The position numbers and the translations under genes are program-made. From the IMG/VR virus record IMGVR_UViG_3300010373_001375, positions 1 through 22,103 of that record: a DNA stretch of 22,103 nucleotides. One strand, 5' to 3'. Positions 1-7,118 of this stretch are shown piece by piece (the first letter of the stretch is position 1; the number at the start of each line of letters is the position of its first letter). The notes under the pieces were generated by a model that saw only the letters and a list, made by a program, of their open reading frames with translations, ran no database searches and was not told where the DNA came from. This DNA comes from a virus.

Positions 1-210
1 AAGCATAAGGGCCTGCCGACTGACGCGGTCGATCCGTCCGATCCTGAGCTGGTCGCTGGTGAACCAGGCCGCGTCACAGAGAGATGCCATGGGCGCTGGA
101 CGAAAGAGGCGCTGGCCGTGCTGAAGAAAACCACCGTGCAAGGCGCGTGGAGAAATCGCAAGCGACTACGCAAGCTGGCCAGGCAGCGACAGCCGCTATG
201 CAATTCCTAA
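1..210 (+). CDS. 3' end of an unrecognised protein gene (partial)
   Basis: Frame 1 is open from the first base to a TAA at 208-210, giving the last 69 residues of a protein whose start lies outside the window. The visible tail starts HKGLPTDAVDPSDPELVAGE and becomes strongly basic (a WTKEALAVLKK segment, then WRNRKRLRKLARQRQ), which could be a nucleic-acid-contacting helix. I do not recognise the family. A competing frame (ATG at 84, running to 389) looks like a shadow because its composition is not protein-like past 210. The two hairpins with T-runs at 259-301 would terminate this transcription unit, so it probably belongs to an earlier phage operon rather than to the late operon that follows. 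Confidence 0.4.
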   Translation, partial: KHKGLPTDAVDPSDPELVAGEPGRVTERCHGRWTKEALAVLKKTTVQGAWRNRKRLRKLARQRQPLCNS

Positions 211-543
211 ACCGCTTCCTGCGCAACAGGAAAGCCTCAGGAGCGATCGGAAAAGCGACTGCCACTGTGGCAGGATTTTCCGGGGAAAACGCGATTTTTT
301 TGAAATGCCGCGCGCGATCGCATTTTCTATTGGCGGGTCCCTTTTACGAAACACGTTGTTGCCGACCCCACCGGGAACAGTCGCCATAGTAAGCACAGTT
401 TGTTTCGCGCCATTTTTACGCAAATCGACTAACTGGATTTTCCTTGACTCTTTCTGATTTCATGCTTCGCAGATCGATCGGGCCTCTTGCGCCTGCCGAT
501 CTCCCCCGGCGTGGAAACAGCGACACGAAAAAAGATCAGCGAA
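211..543 (+). other. Leader/intergenic region before the late operon
   Basis: About 330 bases without a convincing gene. Apart from the terminator-like hairpins at 259-301 I see no clear structure. Short reading frames on both strands here look like shadows in GC-rich DNA. A late-operon promoter must lie somewhere upstream of 544, but I could not find a good -35/-10 pair: TTGACT at 444-449 lacks a usable -10 at the right distance. The stretch is more AT-rich around 400-460 (CCATTTTTACG, GGATTTTCC) than the genes around it, which fits a regulatory role. Confidence 0.4.
259..301 (+). terminator. Tandem hairpins with T-runs, probable intrinsic terminator
   Basis: CTGCCA (259-264) and TGGCAG (268-273) form a perfect 6-bp stem with a 3-nt loop, followed directly by GATTTT. 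A second hairpin, TTTTC (276-280) with GAAAA (285-289) around a CGGG loop, is followed by seven T at 295-301. The pair sits after the stop at 210 and before the late operon. It could end the upstream unit, or it could be the obstacle that the NusG-like factor encoded just downstream helps polymerase to pass. The first stem is short and the second AT-rich, so strength is uncertain. Confidence 0.45.
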
Positions 544-1044
544 ATGACCGGCCGATTCTGGCTGGTTCAGGTCAGGCCGCTTTTTGAACAGCGGTTCGCC
601 CGCGATCTCGATAGCGCTGGGGTCGATTATTTCCTGCCGATGACCCGGATCAGACGCACGCGGATAGACCGCGGCCGGCAACGGCAAATCACACAGACGC
701 GCCCGCTCTTTCCGCCATACCTGTTTGTGAACCTTGCGCCCGATGATCGGCCCGATGCTGTAGTCAGGTCAATCGCTTCGCCCAAGCTCATCAAGATCGT
801 GAACCAGCTTCAAATTAAGCACGAACTCACGCAGCTTGAGTGCGCTCTGGACATTGACGACACGCTGACTGCATGCCCCATCATTCGCGAAGGTGAGGGG
901 GTTCGCGTAGTGGACGGGCCTTTCATCGGCCTGCAAGGTCACGCGGTGCATCAAGACGGGCAATGCCGCGTGCAGTTTCGAGCGTCCTTGCTTGGTCAGT
1001 GTGTTGAAGTGACCGTTCCGCTCGATCGCATCGAACCCTGCTGA
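544..1044 (+). CDS. NusG/RfaH-family transcription elongation factor
   Basis: A 166-residue protein with the two-domain NusG layout. The N-terminal NGN domain starts FWLVQVRP (residues 5-12) and carries the signature RPLFPPYLFV (53-62). The C-terminal KOW domain is at about 115-145 (EGVRVVDGPFIGLQG). Such proteins bind the RNA polymerase clamp and change pausing and termination; RfaH/LoaP-type paralogs serve particular long operons. I chose the ATG at 544 because FWLVQ must lie near the N-terminus; the frame is open back to 487 and an upstream start would add 19 non-NusG residues. It is the first gene of a 20-kb plus-strand late operon, so a role as phage antiterminator (analogous to lambda Q) is inferred. 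It has insufficient similarity to housekeeping NusG length or linkers to be the host essential copy. Confidence 0.8.
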   Translation: MTGRFWLVQVRPLFEQRFARDLDSAGVDYFLPMTRIRRTRIDRGRQRQITQTRPLFPPYLFVNLAPDDRPDAVVRSIASPKLIKIVNQLQIKHELTQLECALDIDDTLTACPIIREGEGVRVVDGPFIGLQGHAVHQDGQCRVQFRASLLGQCVEVTVPLDRIEPC

Positions 1045-1058
1045 CAATCGAGAATCAC

Positions 1059-1493
1059 ATGAGCAGCGCATCACTCAATGCCCAGGCTCCGGGTTGCATC
1101 GAAATCGATACAGGAGTCGTCAACATTCCCGCCACGTCCACCTGGACGCTCGTCGGCGTGATCGAACTCGGCGGCGTGCACAAGAATGCCTTTCTGGCCT
1201 TTGCCGTGGGCAGTGCGGACCTGCTGGGTATCAAGCTGTCGCGATCGGAAACCAGCGGCGGCCACGACGCCAACAAGCAAATCGATTGGCGTGAAGATGT
1301 TTATTTCGACAGCACAGGCATAAGCATGCCGGGAACGATGACGCGCGCCACCTTTGGGAATGGCCCAAACTTGCCAAATGCGAACGCCCGCAAGCATGTA
1401 AACATTCACAGCCTTGAGGCTGTGCAGGAGATTGGCATTTGGGCCCAGTCTGCCAACGCTTCCACGTTGCAAGTCACTGGCAGCATCATCTAG
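1059..1493 (+). CDS. Small phage structural protein, unrecognised family
   Basis: 144 residues starting ATG 15 nt after the NusG-like stop. The composition (Gly, Ala, Ser, Thr, Ile, Val; few charged residues, one Cys) and alternating hydrophobic pattern suggest an all-beta virion protein, for example a decoration or fibre-like jelly roll. Segments such as TSTWTLVGVIELGG and IHSLEAVQEIGIWAQS look like beta strands. No signal peptide, membrane segment or catalytic motif is visible. It lies directly upstream of the gpW-domain gene at the head of the structural operon. The family is unknown to me; structural assignment is inferred from context and composition. Confidence 0.6.
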   Translation: MSSASLNAQAPGCIEIDTGVVNIPATSTWTLVGVIELGGVHKNAFLAFAVGSADLLGIKLSRSETSGGHDANKQIDWREDVYFDSTGISMPGTMTRATFGNGPNLPNANARKHVNIHSLEAVQEIGIWAQSANASTLQVTGSII

Positions 1494-1512
1494 CCGACGC
1501 GACGCAAAACAA

Positions 1513-2163
1513 ATGCCCGTCCAATCGAGCATCAACACGCGAATACAGATTTCAGCCGCTCCGGGGCTGACTCTGTACACGTTTGTTGTCCCGGCATTGG
1601 GAAGTCTGCCGACGTCGGACGTGTGGGCCAGCTCCGCACTGGCGTTGCAGGAAACGATTCCCAACAGCGGCGAATACTTCGGCACATTCCCCGATCAATC
1701 GCAGGCAGGCTTGTATCTTCTGCCGATCTTTGTGCAGAGCGGATCATCACCCGCCTCGGCTGACTTACAGCTCGGCGTCTGGCAGCCACAGGCGACCGAC
1801 AACAACACACCCGCGCCGCTCCCAGCCAATGGCGCCATGACTCTGGCGATTGACTGGGATACCGAGTGCGGCATCCGCAGCATGAGCCGTCTTGGCGCTG
1901 CCCCCGGCGGCCCGCGTCCGGAAGTGCTGCCGCAGCCTCAAAACAGCGTCGTGACCGCCCAGCGGATCCTGTCGGCGCTGTACAAGGCGCGAGAAGACAT
2001 TGCCAGTAGCGGAAGCTTCGTCAACGTCAACATCGACGGGCAGGCCTTCACCTACTCGAGTATTTCCCAGATCGAGCAGTCGATTTACTTTTGGGAAAGA
2101 AAAGTCGCACGCCTCAGTGGACGACGCCGCCGTGTAAACACTCTGCGCCTCGATTGTTTCTAA
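1513..2163 (+). CDS. Head-tail connector protein with C-terminal gpW-like domain
   Basis: 216 residues. The last ~70 residues (about 148-216) match the gpW pattern: a first helix (VTAQRILSALYKAREDIAS), a beta hairpin (VNVNIDGQAFTYSS), a second helix (ISQIEQSIYFWERKVARL) and a basic end with RRRR. Lambda gpW is a 68-residue head-completion protein that closes the portal channel and prepares tail joining. Here the domain follows a ~140-residue beta-rich N-terminal region (TLYTFVVPALGS, NSGEYFGTF, YLLPIFVQSG) of unknown function with a Pro/Ala linker. The frame is open back to 1414, but that part overlaps the previous gene, so I use the ATG at 1513. The position just upstream of the portal gene is the lambda order W-B. 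Domain call is by pattern, not search. Confidence 0.65.
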   Translation: MPVQSSINTRIQISAAPGLTLYTFVVPALGSLPTSDVWASSALALQETIPNSGEYFGTFPDQSQAGLYLLPIFVQSGSSPASADLQLGVWQPQATDNNTPAPLPANGAMTLAIDWDTECGIRSMSRLGAAPGGPRPEVLPQPQNSVVTAQRILSALYKAREDIASSGSFVNVNIDGQAFTYSSISQIEQSIYFWERKVARLSGRRRRVNTLRLDCF

Positions 2164-2169
2164 ACCAAC

Positions 2170-3717
2170 GTGAGCCGGGCAAAAGCAACCAAATCCGCCA
2201 AGCGCCAAATGTCCGCGCCTGTGAAGGCACCGGGCAACCGGCCGAGTCGCCAGGGCAATTACTCGCAGCCGCCCTTTGTCGGCATCGGGTATGACGCGAT
2301 CAAGCGCCGGGGCCGACGTGCCACGCCGCCGGCGAACACATTCAGTGAAGACTTGCAGTTGCGGGATCTGGCGCGCCGCCAGTTGCTCAGCAACCTGCGC
2401 GACCTTGATCGTAATTTCAGCCTTGCCGGCTGGATGGTTCGCCGGCACCTCGATTATGTCGCGACGTTCAATTTCCGTTCCAAGACGGGAATCAAGGACC
2501 TCGACGACGATATCAACCGCTTCCACCGCTGGTGGAGCTTGCCCAACAACTGCGATCCGGCCGGCCGTCACAGCTTGCAGGGCCTCACTCGCCTGTGGGA
2601 AGCACGGCGCGTGCTCGATGGTGACGTCCTCACCAACCGGCTTGCGACAGGAAGAATTCAGACGATCGAAGGCGATCGGATCATGACGTTCGGCGGCCCG
2701 GCGATCCCATTCGATGAACTGGGCATTAAGGACCCCGAGAACGTCATCAACGGCGTGTACGTCGATCAGTACGGTCGTCCCAAGTCGTACATGGTCTTTA
2801 AGCGCCACCCGCTGTGGACCGGCTTGCGGTGGGACAAGGCCATCCCGGCGAAATTCGCAGACTTGCTTGGAACCTTTGGCCGCTATGACCAGGTGCGCGG
2901 CATCTCAGCGCTAGCCAGTTCCGCCAACTCAATGCGCGACGTGTACGAATCGCTCGATTACGCCGCCATCAAAGGCAAGATCGCCCAGTTTTTTGCTCTG
3001 GCTGTCACCCGCGCCGCATCGGATCAATTTGGAGAACAGGAAGAACGCGGGGGCGAGAGCGATCCAGACGCCGATCCGGACAAGCCACGCTATGACCTCG
3101 ACCTCAGCGGCCCGGGCGCAATTGTCGATATGGACCCCGGCGACAAGATGGAGGTTATCGAGTCGCGCACGCCCAGCACCGAGTTTCAGTCTTTCACCAA
3201 ACTGGAAATCATGCTGGCCTTGAAGTCGCTCGATATCCCCTACTGCTTTTTTGATGAGAGCAATAGCAACTACAGCAGCACTCGCATGGCGGGGATGCAG
3301 TACCTCGAAGCCTGCAAGGCACCGCAGCATGAGATCCGGTTGCTGCTGGATAAGCAGACCCGCTGGCGGCTGGGACTTGCAGTCGCAGACGGGGAAATCA
3401 CCCTGCCGGGCAAAATGACCGTTCGCGATTTGGAGTGGGAATATACCCACGCCGGAGCGCCCTTGTATGACCCGATGCGTGAGATCGGCGCTGCTGTCAT
3501 TGCCATCAACGCGGGCCTGTCCAGTGAAATCCGAGAGGCCAAGAAACTGGGCGTGGACGTGTTCGAGCTGATCGACGAACGCGCCGCCGTCAAGAAATAC
3601 GCCAATGAAAAAGGCGTGATCCTGTCCACCGCACTGCCGGCCAATGCGCTGCTCGACCCCAACAACAGCACGGCCCAAAAGCAGCATGAGGCTGAACAGC
3701 AAAGCCAAAACAATTAG
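2170..3717 (+). CDS. Phage portal protein, lambda gpB family
   Basis: 515 residues from GTG 2170 (an ATG at 2209 is the alternative). The portal forms the dodecameric DNA channel at one capsid vertex, docks terminase during packaging and later the tail. Family features seen: a basic N-terminus; the LQLRDLARRQLLSNLRDLDRN segment followed by GWMVRRHLDYV (about residues 60-95), the usual start of lambda-type portals; DGDVLTNR at about 150; and the conserved late region LALKSLDIPYCFFDESNSNYSSTRM, where the NYSS(A/T)R motif is diagnostic. The ~515-residue length fits the family (lambda B is 533). The C-terminal ~60 residues include SSEIREAKKLGVD and a Gln/Asn-rich end. It sits between the gpW-domain gene and the S49 protease, as in lambda. 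Confidence 0.92.
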   Translation: MSRAKATKSAKRQMSAPVKAPGNRPSRQGNYSQPPFVGIGYDAIKRRGRRATPPANTFSEDLQLRDLARRQLLSNLRDLDRNFSLAGWMVRRHLDYVATFNFRSKTGIKDLDDDINRFHRWWSLPNNCDPAGRHSLQGLTRLWEARRVLDGDVLTNRLATGRIQTIEGDRIMTFGGPAIPFDELGIKDPENVINGVYVDQYGRPKSYMVFKRHPLWTGLRWDKAIPAKFADLLGTFGRYDQVRGISALASSANSMRDVYESLDYAAIKGKIAQFFALAVTRAASDQFGEQEERGGESDPDADPDKPRYDLDLSGPGAIVDMDPGDKMEVIESRTPSTEFQSFTKLEIMLALKSLDIPYCFFDESNSNYSSTRMAGMQYLEACKAPQHEIRLLLDKQTRWRLGLAVADGEITLPGKMTVRDLEWEYTHAGAPLYDPMREIGAAVIAINAGLSSEIREAKKLGVDVFELIDERAAVKKYANEKGVILSTALPANALLDPNNSTAQKQHEAEQQSQNN

Positions 3718-3719
3718 TC

Positions 3720-3992
3720 ATGCGCTGGCACAAGAAAATCCGGAAAACCCCCGCGCGCGGGACCGAGCGAGAGAGAAGCTCATTTCTCTTTTGGCCGCGG
3801 ACCATCAACGGCGAAACCCGCTGGCTTGAGCGTGCAACGATCCTTCAGCGATATGGGCCGACGTTTGAGGAAGCAGCGACACAGCGTCTCAAATACTTCA
3901 CCGTCAAATGGCACGACGTGACGTGGATTGATTACGGCTCAAGGCTTGCCTGGCGCTCTCGCCATCCATGGCCGCGCCCCAATAACGGATAA
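3720..3992 (+). CDS. Small conserved phage protein between portal and protease
   Basis: 90 residues starting two bases after the portal stop and ending four bases before the protease ATG at 3997, so spacing strongly supports a real gene. It is basic and Trp/Arg-rich (MRWHKKIRKT at the N-terminus, FLFWPRTINGETRWLERATI, then LKYFTVKWHDVTWIDYG). A small protein with a similar 'rFlf.Pr..nG..rWLe' then 'kW.d..W' pattern occurs at this place in other planctomycete-type prophages as I recall them; its role is unknown. It has no signal peptide, membrane segment or catalytic motif. It might be a small head or connector accessory protein. Confidence 0.6.
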   Translation: MRWHKKIRKTPARGTERERSSFLFWPRTINGETRWLERATILQRYGPTFEEAATQRLKYFTVKWHDVTWIDYGSRLAWRSRHPWPRPNNG

Positions 3993-3996
3993 ATCG

Positions 3997-5571
3997 ATGG
4001 AAATTCCAACCTTCACCGCTGTCGCCGCGCTATCACAGATCTTCTCTGATCGTGCGGTTCTGTTGTCCGAGGCGCATGCCAGGTCGCTTTTAACCAGAGC
4101 CGCCCAGGCCATTCGCGCGAACAAGGTGGAGCAGGTCGATTCGGTTTCCGGCCCCGGCGCCGTCGAAACCGTCAGTGAAATCGCGGTAGTTTCGGTTAAT
4201 GGCATTTTGACCAAAACCCCGACGTGGGCAGATTCATATTTCGGACTTTGCCCGTCCTATGGCGTGATGGATCAATTGGCTGTCGCGGTAGGCGATGGGA
4301 ACGTGAAGGCCATCGTACTCGACATCGACACGCCCGGTGGATTCGTCAACGGGACGGTGGAGCTGGCCGACTACATTGCCACAGCCAAAGAAACCAAGCC
4401 CATTATGGCCGTGATCCGCGGCCTTTGTTGCTCCGGCGGTTATTGGCTCGCTTCGCAATGCACCAAGATCATCGCCAGGCCAGAATCAGAAGTGGGCAAC
4501 ATCGGTGTGTATTCAGTTCTCACGGATGTATCGAAGTTCTACAGCGAGATCGGCATTGACCTCACTTTGATTGCTTCTGGCCAGTTCAAAGGACTGGGGG
4601 CCGACGGCAAGGTGAGTGAAGATTACGTCTCCGATACACGCCGCATCATCACCGGCCTGTATCAGCAATTCGTTTCAGCCGTGGCCAAGGGGCGCGGCCT
4701 TTCTCTCGAGGAAGCCCAGGCCATTTCGGACGGTAAGGCTTACTTGGGTCCACAAGCATTGAAACTGGGTCTGATCGACGAGCTTGCGACATCGTTTGAC
4801 GCAGCGATTCAGACCGTATCCACCGCGGCGACCGCCGCAAAGAGAGCGACTATGAAGAACAAGCTCGCAGGTGCGGCAGGTCAGCCGGCCGCTGGCAAGG
4901 GCGAGGCCACCGGCACAAGTGCCGACGACCTCAAGAGCGAAATGACATCGACCATTTCCAGCGCCAATGACCACAAGACGCAGGCGCGGAAGATGCTCGA
5001 TGCATATACGGCCAAGTCCGAAGAGATGGACGACGATTCAAAGTCGCTGGCCAAGCAGACAGTGACCGCGCTGCGCGCCGCCAGTGAAGAGGCCGAGCGT
5101 TGCGCTGATGCGATCGACGGTGACACCGACCCCGACGACGATCCGGATGATCCGGGCGAGGACCAGGGCGACGAAGAATCGGCCAGCAAGGGCAAGGGCG
5201 CCAAGCCCAAGGCACTCAAAGCGGCCGATTACATCGCCGCATTCGGCGACACCGGCGCGCGATGGTTCTACGAGGGCAAGTCGTTTGCCGCCGCCACGTC
5301 CGAGTACATCACCAACCTGAAGGCGACGCACAAAGCGGAGATCGACAAATTGACCGCGGAGCGCGATTCGTTCAAGCAAAAGTTCGAATCGATGGACCGG
5401 GGCAACGAGGCGGCCAGCTTTTCGGTCAATGGTGCAGACGCTACCGCCGGCAAGGGCAAACAAAAGCTCAATGGCTTGACGCCAGGCGTGCAGGCCTACG
5501 CGAACGCCATCAAGCTGCCGACCGATTCCGCCGCCGCGCTTCCGCCCAAGGCCCCCGCGGCGGGCAAGTAA
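3997..5571 (+). CDS. S49-family prohead protease with C-terminal scaffold-like region (lambda gpC type)
   Basis: 524 residues. Residues ~55-275 are an SppA/ClpP-fold serine protease of family S49: LDIDTPGG (108-115), the nucleophile in CCSGGYW (Ser146), VGNIGVYS, and the general-base Lys in SGQFKG (Lys198). The Ser146/Lys198 spacing of 52 equals that of the Ser147/Lys199 dyad of Bacillus SppA. In lambda gpC the protease matures the prohead and its C-terminus acts as scaffold. Here residues ~285-524 are low-complexity: Ala/Lys-rich, an acidic block near 375-395 (DTDPDDDPDD), a coiled coil (EIDKLTAERDSFKQKFE, about 448-465) and a basic Lys/Pro end, as in scaffolding proteins. The frame is open to 3928, but ATG 3997 avoids overlapping the preceding gene. 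Confidence 0.88.
   Translation: MEIPTFTAVAALSQIFSDRAVLLSEAHARSLLTRAAQAIRANKVEQVDSVSGPGAVETVSEIAVVSVNGILTKTPTWADSYFGLCPSYGVMDQLAVAVGDGNVKAIVLDIDTPGGFVNGTVELADYIATAKETKPIMAVIRGLCCSGGYWLASQCTKIIARPESEVGNIGVYSVLTDVSKFYSEIGIDLTLIASGQFKGLGADGKVSEDYVSDTRRIITGLYQQFVSAVAKGRGLSLEEAQAISDGKAYLGPQALKLGLIDELATSFDAAIQTVSTAATAAKRATMKNKLAGAAGQPAAGKGEATGTSADDLKSEMTSTISSANDHKTQARKMLDAYTAKSEEMDDDSKSLAKQTVTALRAASEEAERCADAIDGDTDPDDDPDDPGEDQGDEESASKGKGAKPKALKAADYIAAFGDTGARWFYEGKSFAAATSEYITNLKATHKAEIDKLTAERDSFKQKFESMDRGNEAASFSVNGADATAGKGKQKLNGLTPGVQAYANAIKLPTDSAAALPPKAPAAGK
4852..5571 (+). CDS. Possible nested scaffold gene (Nu3-like) inside the protease gene
   Basis: An in-frame ATG at 4852 (MKNKLAGAAG) lies exactly where the protease domain ends and the scaffold-like region begins. 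It is preceded by AAAGAGAG (4839-4846), a purine-rich ribosome-binding-like stretch at workable spacing. Starting here gives a 239-residue Ala/Lys/Asp-rich protein with an acidic block and a coiled coil, without the protease. In lambda, the scaffold Nu3 is made from just such an in-frame internal start within gene C. The start and its use are inferred; the long protein may instead supply the scaffold alone. Confidence 0.4.
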   Translation: MKNKLAGAAGQPAAGKGEATGTSADDLKSEMTSTISSANDHKTQARKMLDAYTAKSEEMDDDSKSLAKQTVTALRAASEEAERCADAIDGDTDPDDDPDDPGEDQGDEESASKGKGAKPKALKAADYIAAFGDTGARWFYEGKSFAAATSEYITNLKATHKAEIDKLTAERDSFKQKFESMDRGNEAASFSVNGADATAGKGKQKLNGLTPGVQAYANAIKLPTDSAAALPPKAPAAGK

Positions 5572-5641
5572 GCCGCCGCAGTCGCCCAAAGTCGCCGGGT
5601 AACCGTTCCCACAACTTTTTCACCGCAACCCACGCGTGATT

Positions 5642-5660
5642 GTCGCGCCGCGCTCGCGAC
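5642..5660 (+). other. Stable hairpin in the leader of the capsid gene
   Basis: GTCGCG (5642-5647) pairs perfectly with CGCGAC (5655-5660) around a 7-nt loop, in the 128-nt gap between protease and major capsid genes. It is followed by ATCGCG and a TCTTTCTCCC tract, too poor in T for a convincing terminator, and ends about 40 nt before the capsid start. It might stabilise or process the capsid mRNA to raise its yield, or weakly terminate. The gap is the longest in the head module. Confidence 0.4.
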
Positions 5661-5699
5661 ATCGCGTCTTTCTCCCTTGCGCAACGAGGACATACGACC

Positions 5700-6650
5700 A
5701 TGTTAACGATGCTCGATATCATCAAGCAGAATGGTGCGGACCCCGTCACCGGCTTGATTGATGAAACGGTTCTGGCCCACCCGGAAATCACGGCCATCGC
5801 GGCTCGCACGATCAAGGGCGAGAAATACAAGACCATGGTGCGCACCGCCCTGCCGGTTACCGGCTTCCGCAGTGCCAACCAGGGCATGGACCTCAACTCT
5901 TCGAAGTATGAAGAGCGGGAGGTGGAGACGTTCATCTACAACGCCCCGATCCAGGCCGATAAGGCCGTGGCCGACAAGAGCGAGGACGGCGCGACCGCCT
6001 TCATCGCGCGCGAAGCCAAGGGCGTTTTGGAGTCGTGCTTCCAGACCCTTGCCCGTTGCTTCTACTACGGCCGTAATGCGACCTATGGCGGTGATGCCAA
6101 GGCATACGCCGGGCTGCTGGATTTCTACGATCCGGTCAATTACGTGGTGGACGCCGGCGGAACGTCGGCCAACACCGGCACATCGGTGTGGGCGATCAAG
6201 ACCGATCCCGAACACGTGCAGTGGGTCATGGGCGTTGACGGCCAATTCCAGTTGTCGGACTTGATGTTGCAGCGCGTGGTGGACGGCAACAACAAGCCTT
6301 ACATGGCTTACTACCAGGAACTGCTGTCCTATCCGGGCGTGCAGCACGGCAGCGTGCGCGGAGTCAGCCGCATCAAGAAAATCACCAACGATGCCGGCCA
6401 CACGCTCAACGATAATCTGCTGGCGCAACTGATCGCGCTCCACCCGCTCAGCGATCAGCCGACGTTTATCCTCATGAATCGCCGGGCACGCGCCCAGCTT
6501 CAGCAGTCCCGCACCGTCACCTTGTTCGGAAACTCGTCCAACCAGGTGAGCGGCGCTATCGCCAACGTGGCACCGGTGCCCACCGAGTACAACGGCATCC
6601 CGATCCTCACGACGGACGCAATCAGCAACGTGGAATCTCTCACGCTGTAG
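5700..6650 (+). CDS. Major capsid protein, HK97-type fold expected
   Basis: 316 residues from ATG 5700, which has a GAGGA sequence at 5685-5690 about 10 nt upstream; the frame is open to 5640 but without a start of that quality. Position after the protease/scaffold gene, and length, fit the shell protein of a lambda-sized head. Seen in the sequence: an N-terminal part with repeated acidic/basic charge (TIKGEKYKTMVRTALPVTGFR), a central segment TSVWAIKTDPEHVQWVMGVDG, a region AYYQELLSYPGVQHGSVRGVSRIKKI like other major capsid proteins ('pG...gs.rsv.RI'), and a C-terminus with PTEYNGIPILTTDAI, the typical last strand ('y.GiPi...d.i'). No maturation propeptide is obvious, so scaffolding may be supplied in trans by the upstream gene. 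Confidence 0.8.
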   Translation: MLTMLDIIKQNGADPVTGLIDETVLAHPEITAIAARTIKGEKYKTMVRTALPVTGFRSANQGMDLNSSKYEEREVETFIYNAPIQADKAVADKSEDGATAFIAREAKGVLESCFQTLARCFYYGRNATYGGDAKAYAGLLDFYDPVNYVVDAGGTSANTGTSVWAIKTDPEHVQWVMGVDGQFQLSDLMLQRVVDGNNKPYMAYYQELLSYPGVQHGSVRGVSRIKKITNDAGHTLNDNLLAQLIALHPLSDQPTFILMNRRARAQLQQSRTVTLFGNSSNQVSGAIANVAPVPTEYNGIPILTTDAISNVESLTL

Positions 6651-6734
6651 TTTCCGCCGCGCGCCAGATCCATCGCCAAATCAGTCGCCGTCTGCAGTTC
6701 GTTCCCATCCCTTTAAAAATCAACGGAGCTTCCC

Positions 6735-7058
6735 ATGTCCGCACCCGACGTGAAAAAGGGCCAGAGGGTCATTCTGGTCCTTGCCAACGGTGATCGCACC
6801 GAGGCCAAAGCCATTGCCGATGGTCCCGACGATGGCGGTCGCATCGACCTGGCCGTGACCAAGCACCCGCGCCACGGTGATTTCACCATCACTCGCGCGC
6901 CCCACGATCCGACCGGTACCAAGGCCGATTCGTGGCACCTTCAGGCCCCGCCGCCCAAGGCCGCGCCGGCGACCAAGTCGCCGCCCAAGGCCGACGAATC
7001 GCCCGAGACACCCGGGACGACCGGGACGCCGCCTGCCGCCCCGCCGCCGGCCAAGTAG
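6735..7058 (+). CDS. Small protein with beta-barrel-like core and Pro/Lys/Ala-rich tail
   Basis: 107 residues, ATG preceded by CGGAGC at workable spacing. The first ~70 residues (VKKGQRVILVLANGDRTEAKAI, GRIDLAVTKHP, GDFTITRAPHD, DSWHL) read as a small beta-barrel of the kind that begins 'GQ.V..vl.nG...pA.I', seen in phage proteins after the capsid gene. Residues ~72-107 are disordered, rich in Pro, Ala, Lys and Thr (KAAPATKSPP and similar). The place just after the capsid protein is where lambda-like phages have head decoration or FI-type packaging accessory proteins. Function unknown. Confidence 0.6.
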   Translation: MSAPDVKKGQRVILVLANGDRTEAKAIADGPDDGGRIDLAVTKHPRHGDFTITRAPHDPTGTKADSWHLQAPPPKAAPATKSPPKADESPETPGTTGTPPAAPPPAK

Positions 7059-7118
7059 CAGGGCCAGCCAAATAGCGTTGCTTCCATTCCATTCATTCAT
7101 TGAACAAGGACTTTGACC

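Noticed and set aside
84-389. 101-codon frame near the left edge
   Set aside because: Overlaps the more protein-like partial frame ending at 210 and crosses the terminator-like hairpins at 259-301.
444-449. TTGACT as a -35 promoter box
   Set aside because: No TATAAT-like -10 at 15-19 nt spacing; the downstream bases are TCGCAG-like. Planctomycete promoters are also poorly defined, so I do not call it.
1765-2808. 347-codon reading frame on the minus strand
   Set aside because: It is the complement of the gpW-domain and portal genes, which are clearly coding with recognisable motifs; the translation has no recognisable domain. A GC-rich shadow.
7080-7105. CCATTCCATTCATTCATT short tandem repeat
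   Set aside because: Only a few imperfect ATTC units between two genes; no sign of an array or CRISPR. No CRISPR repeats were seen anywhere in the window.
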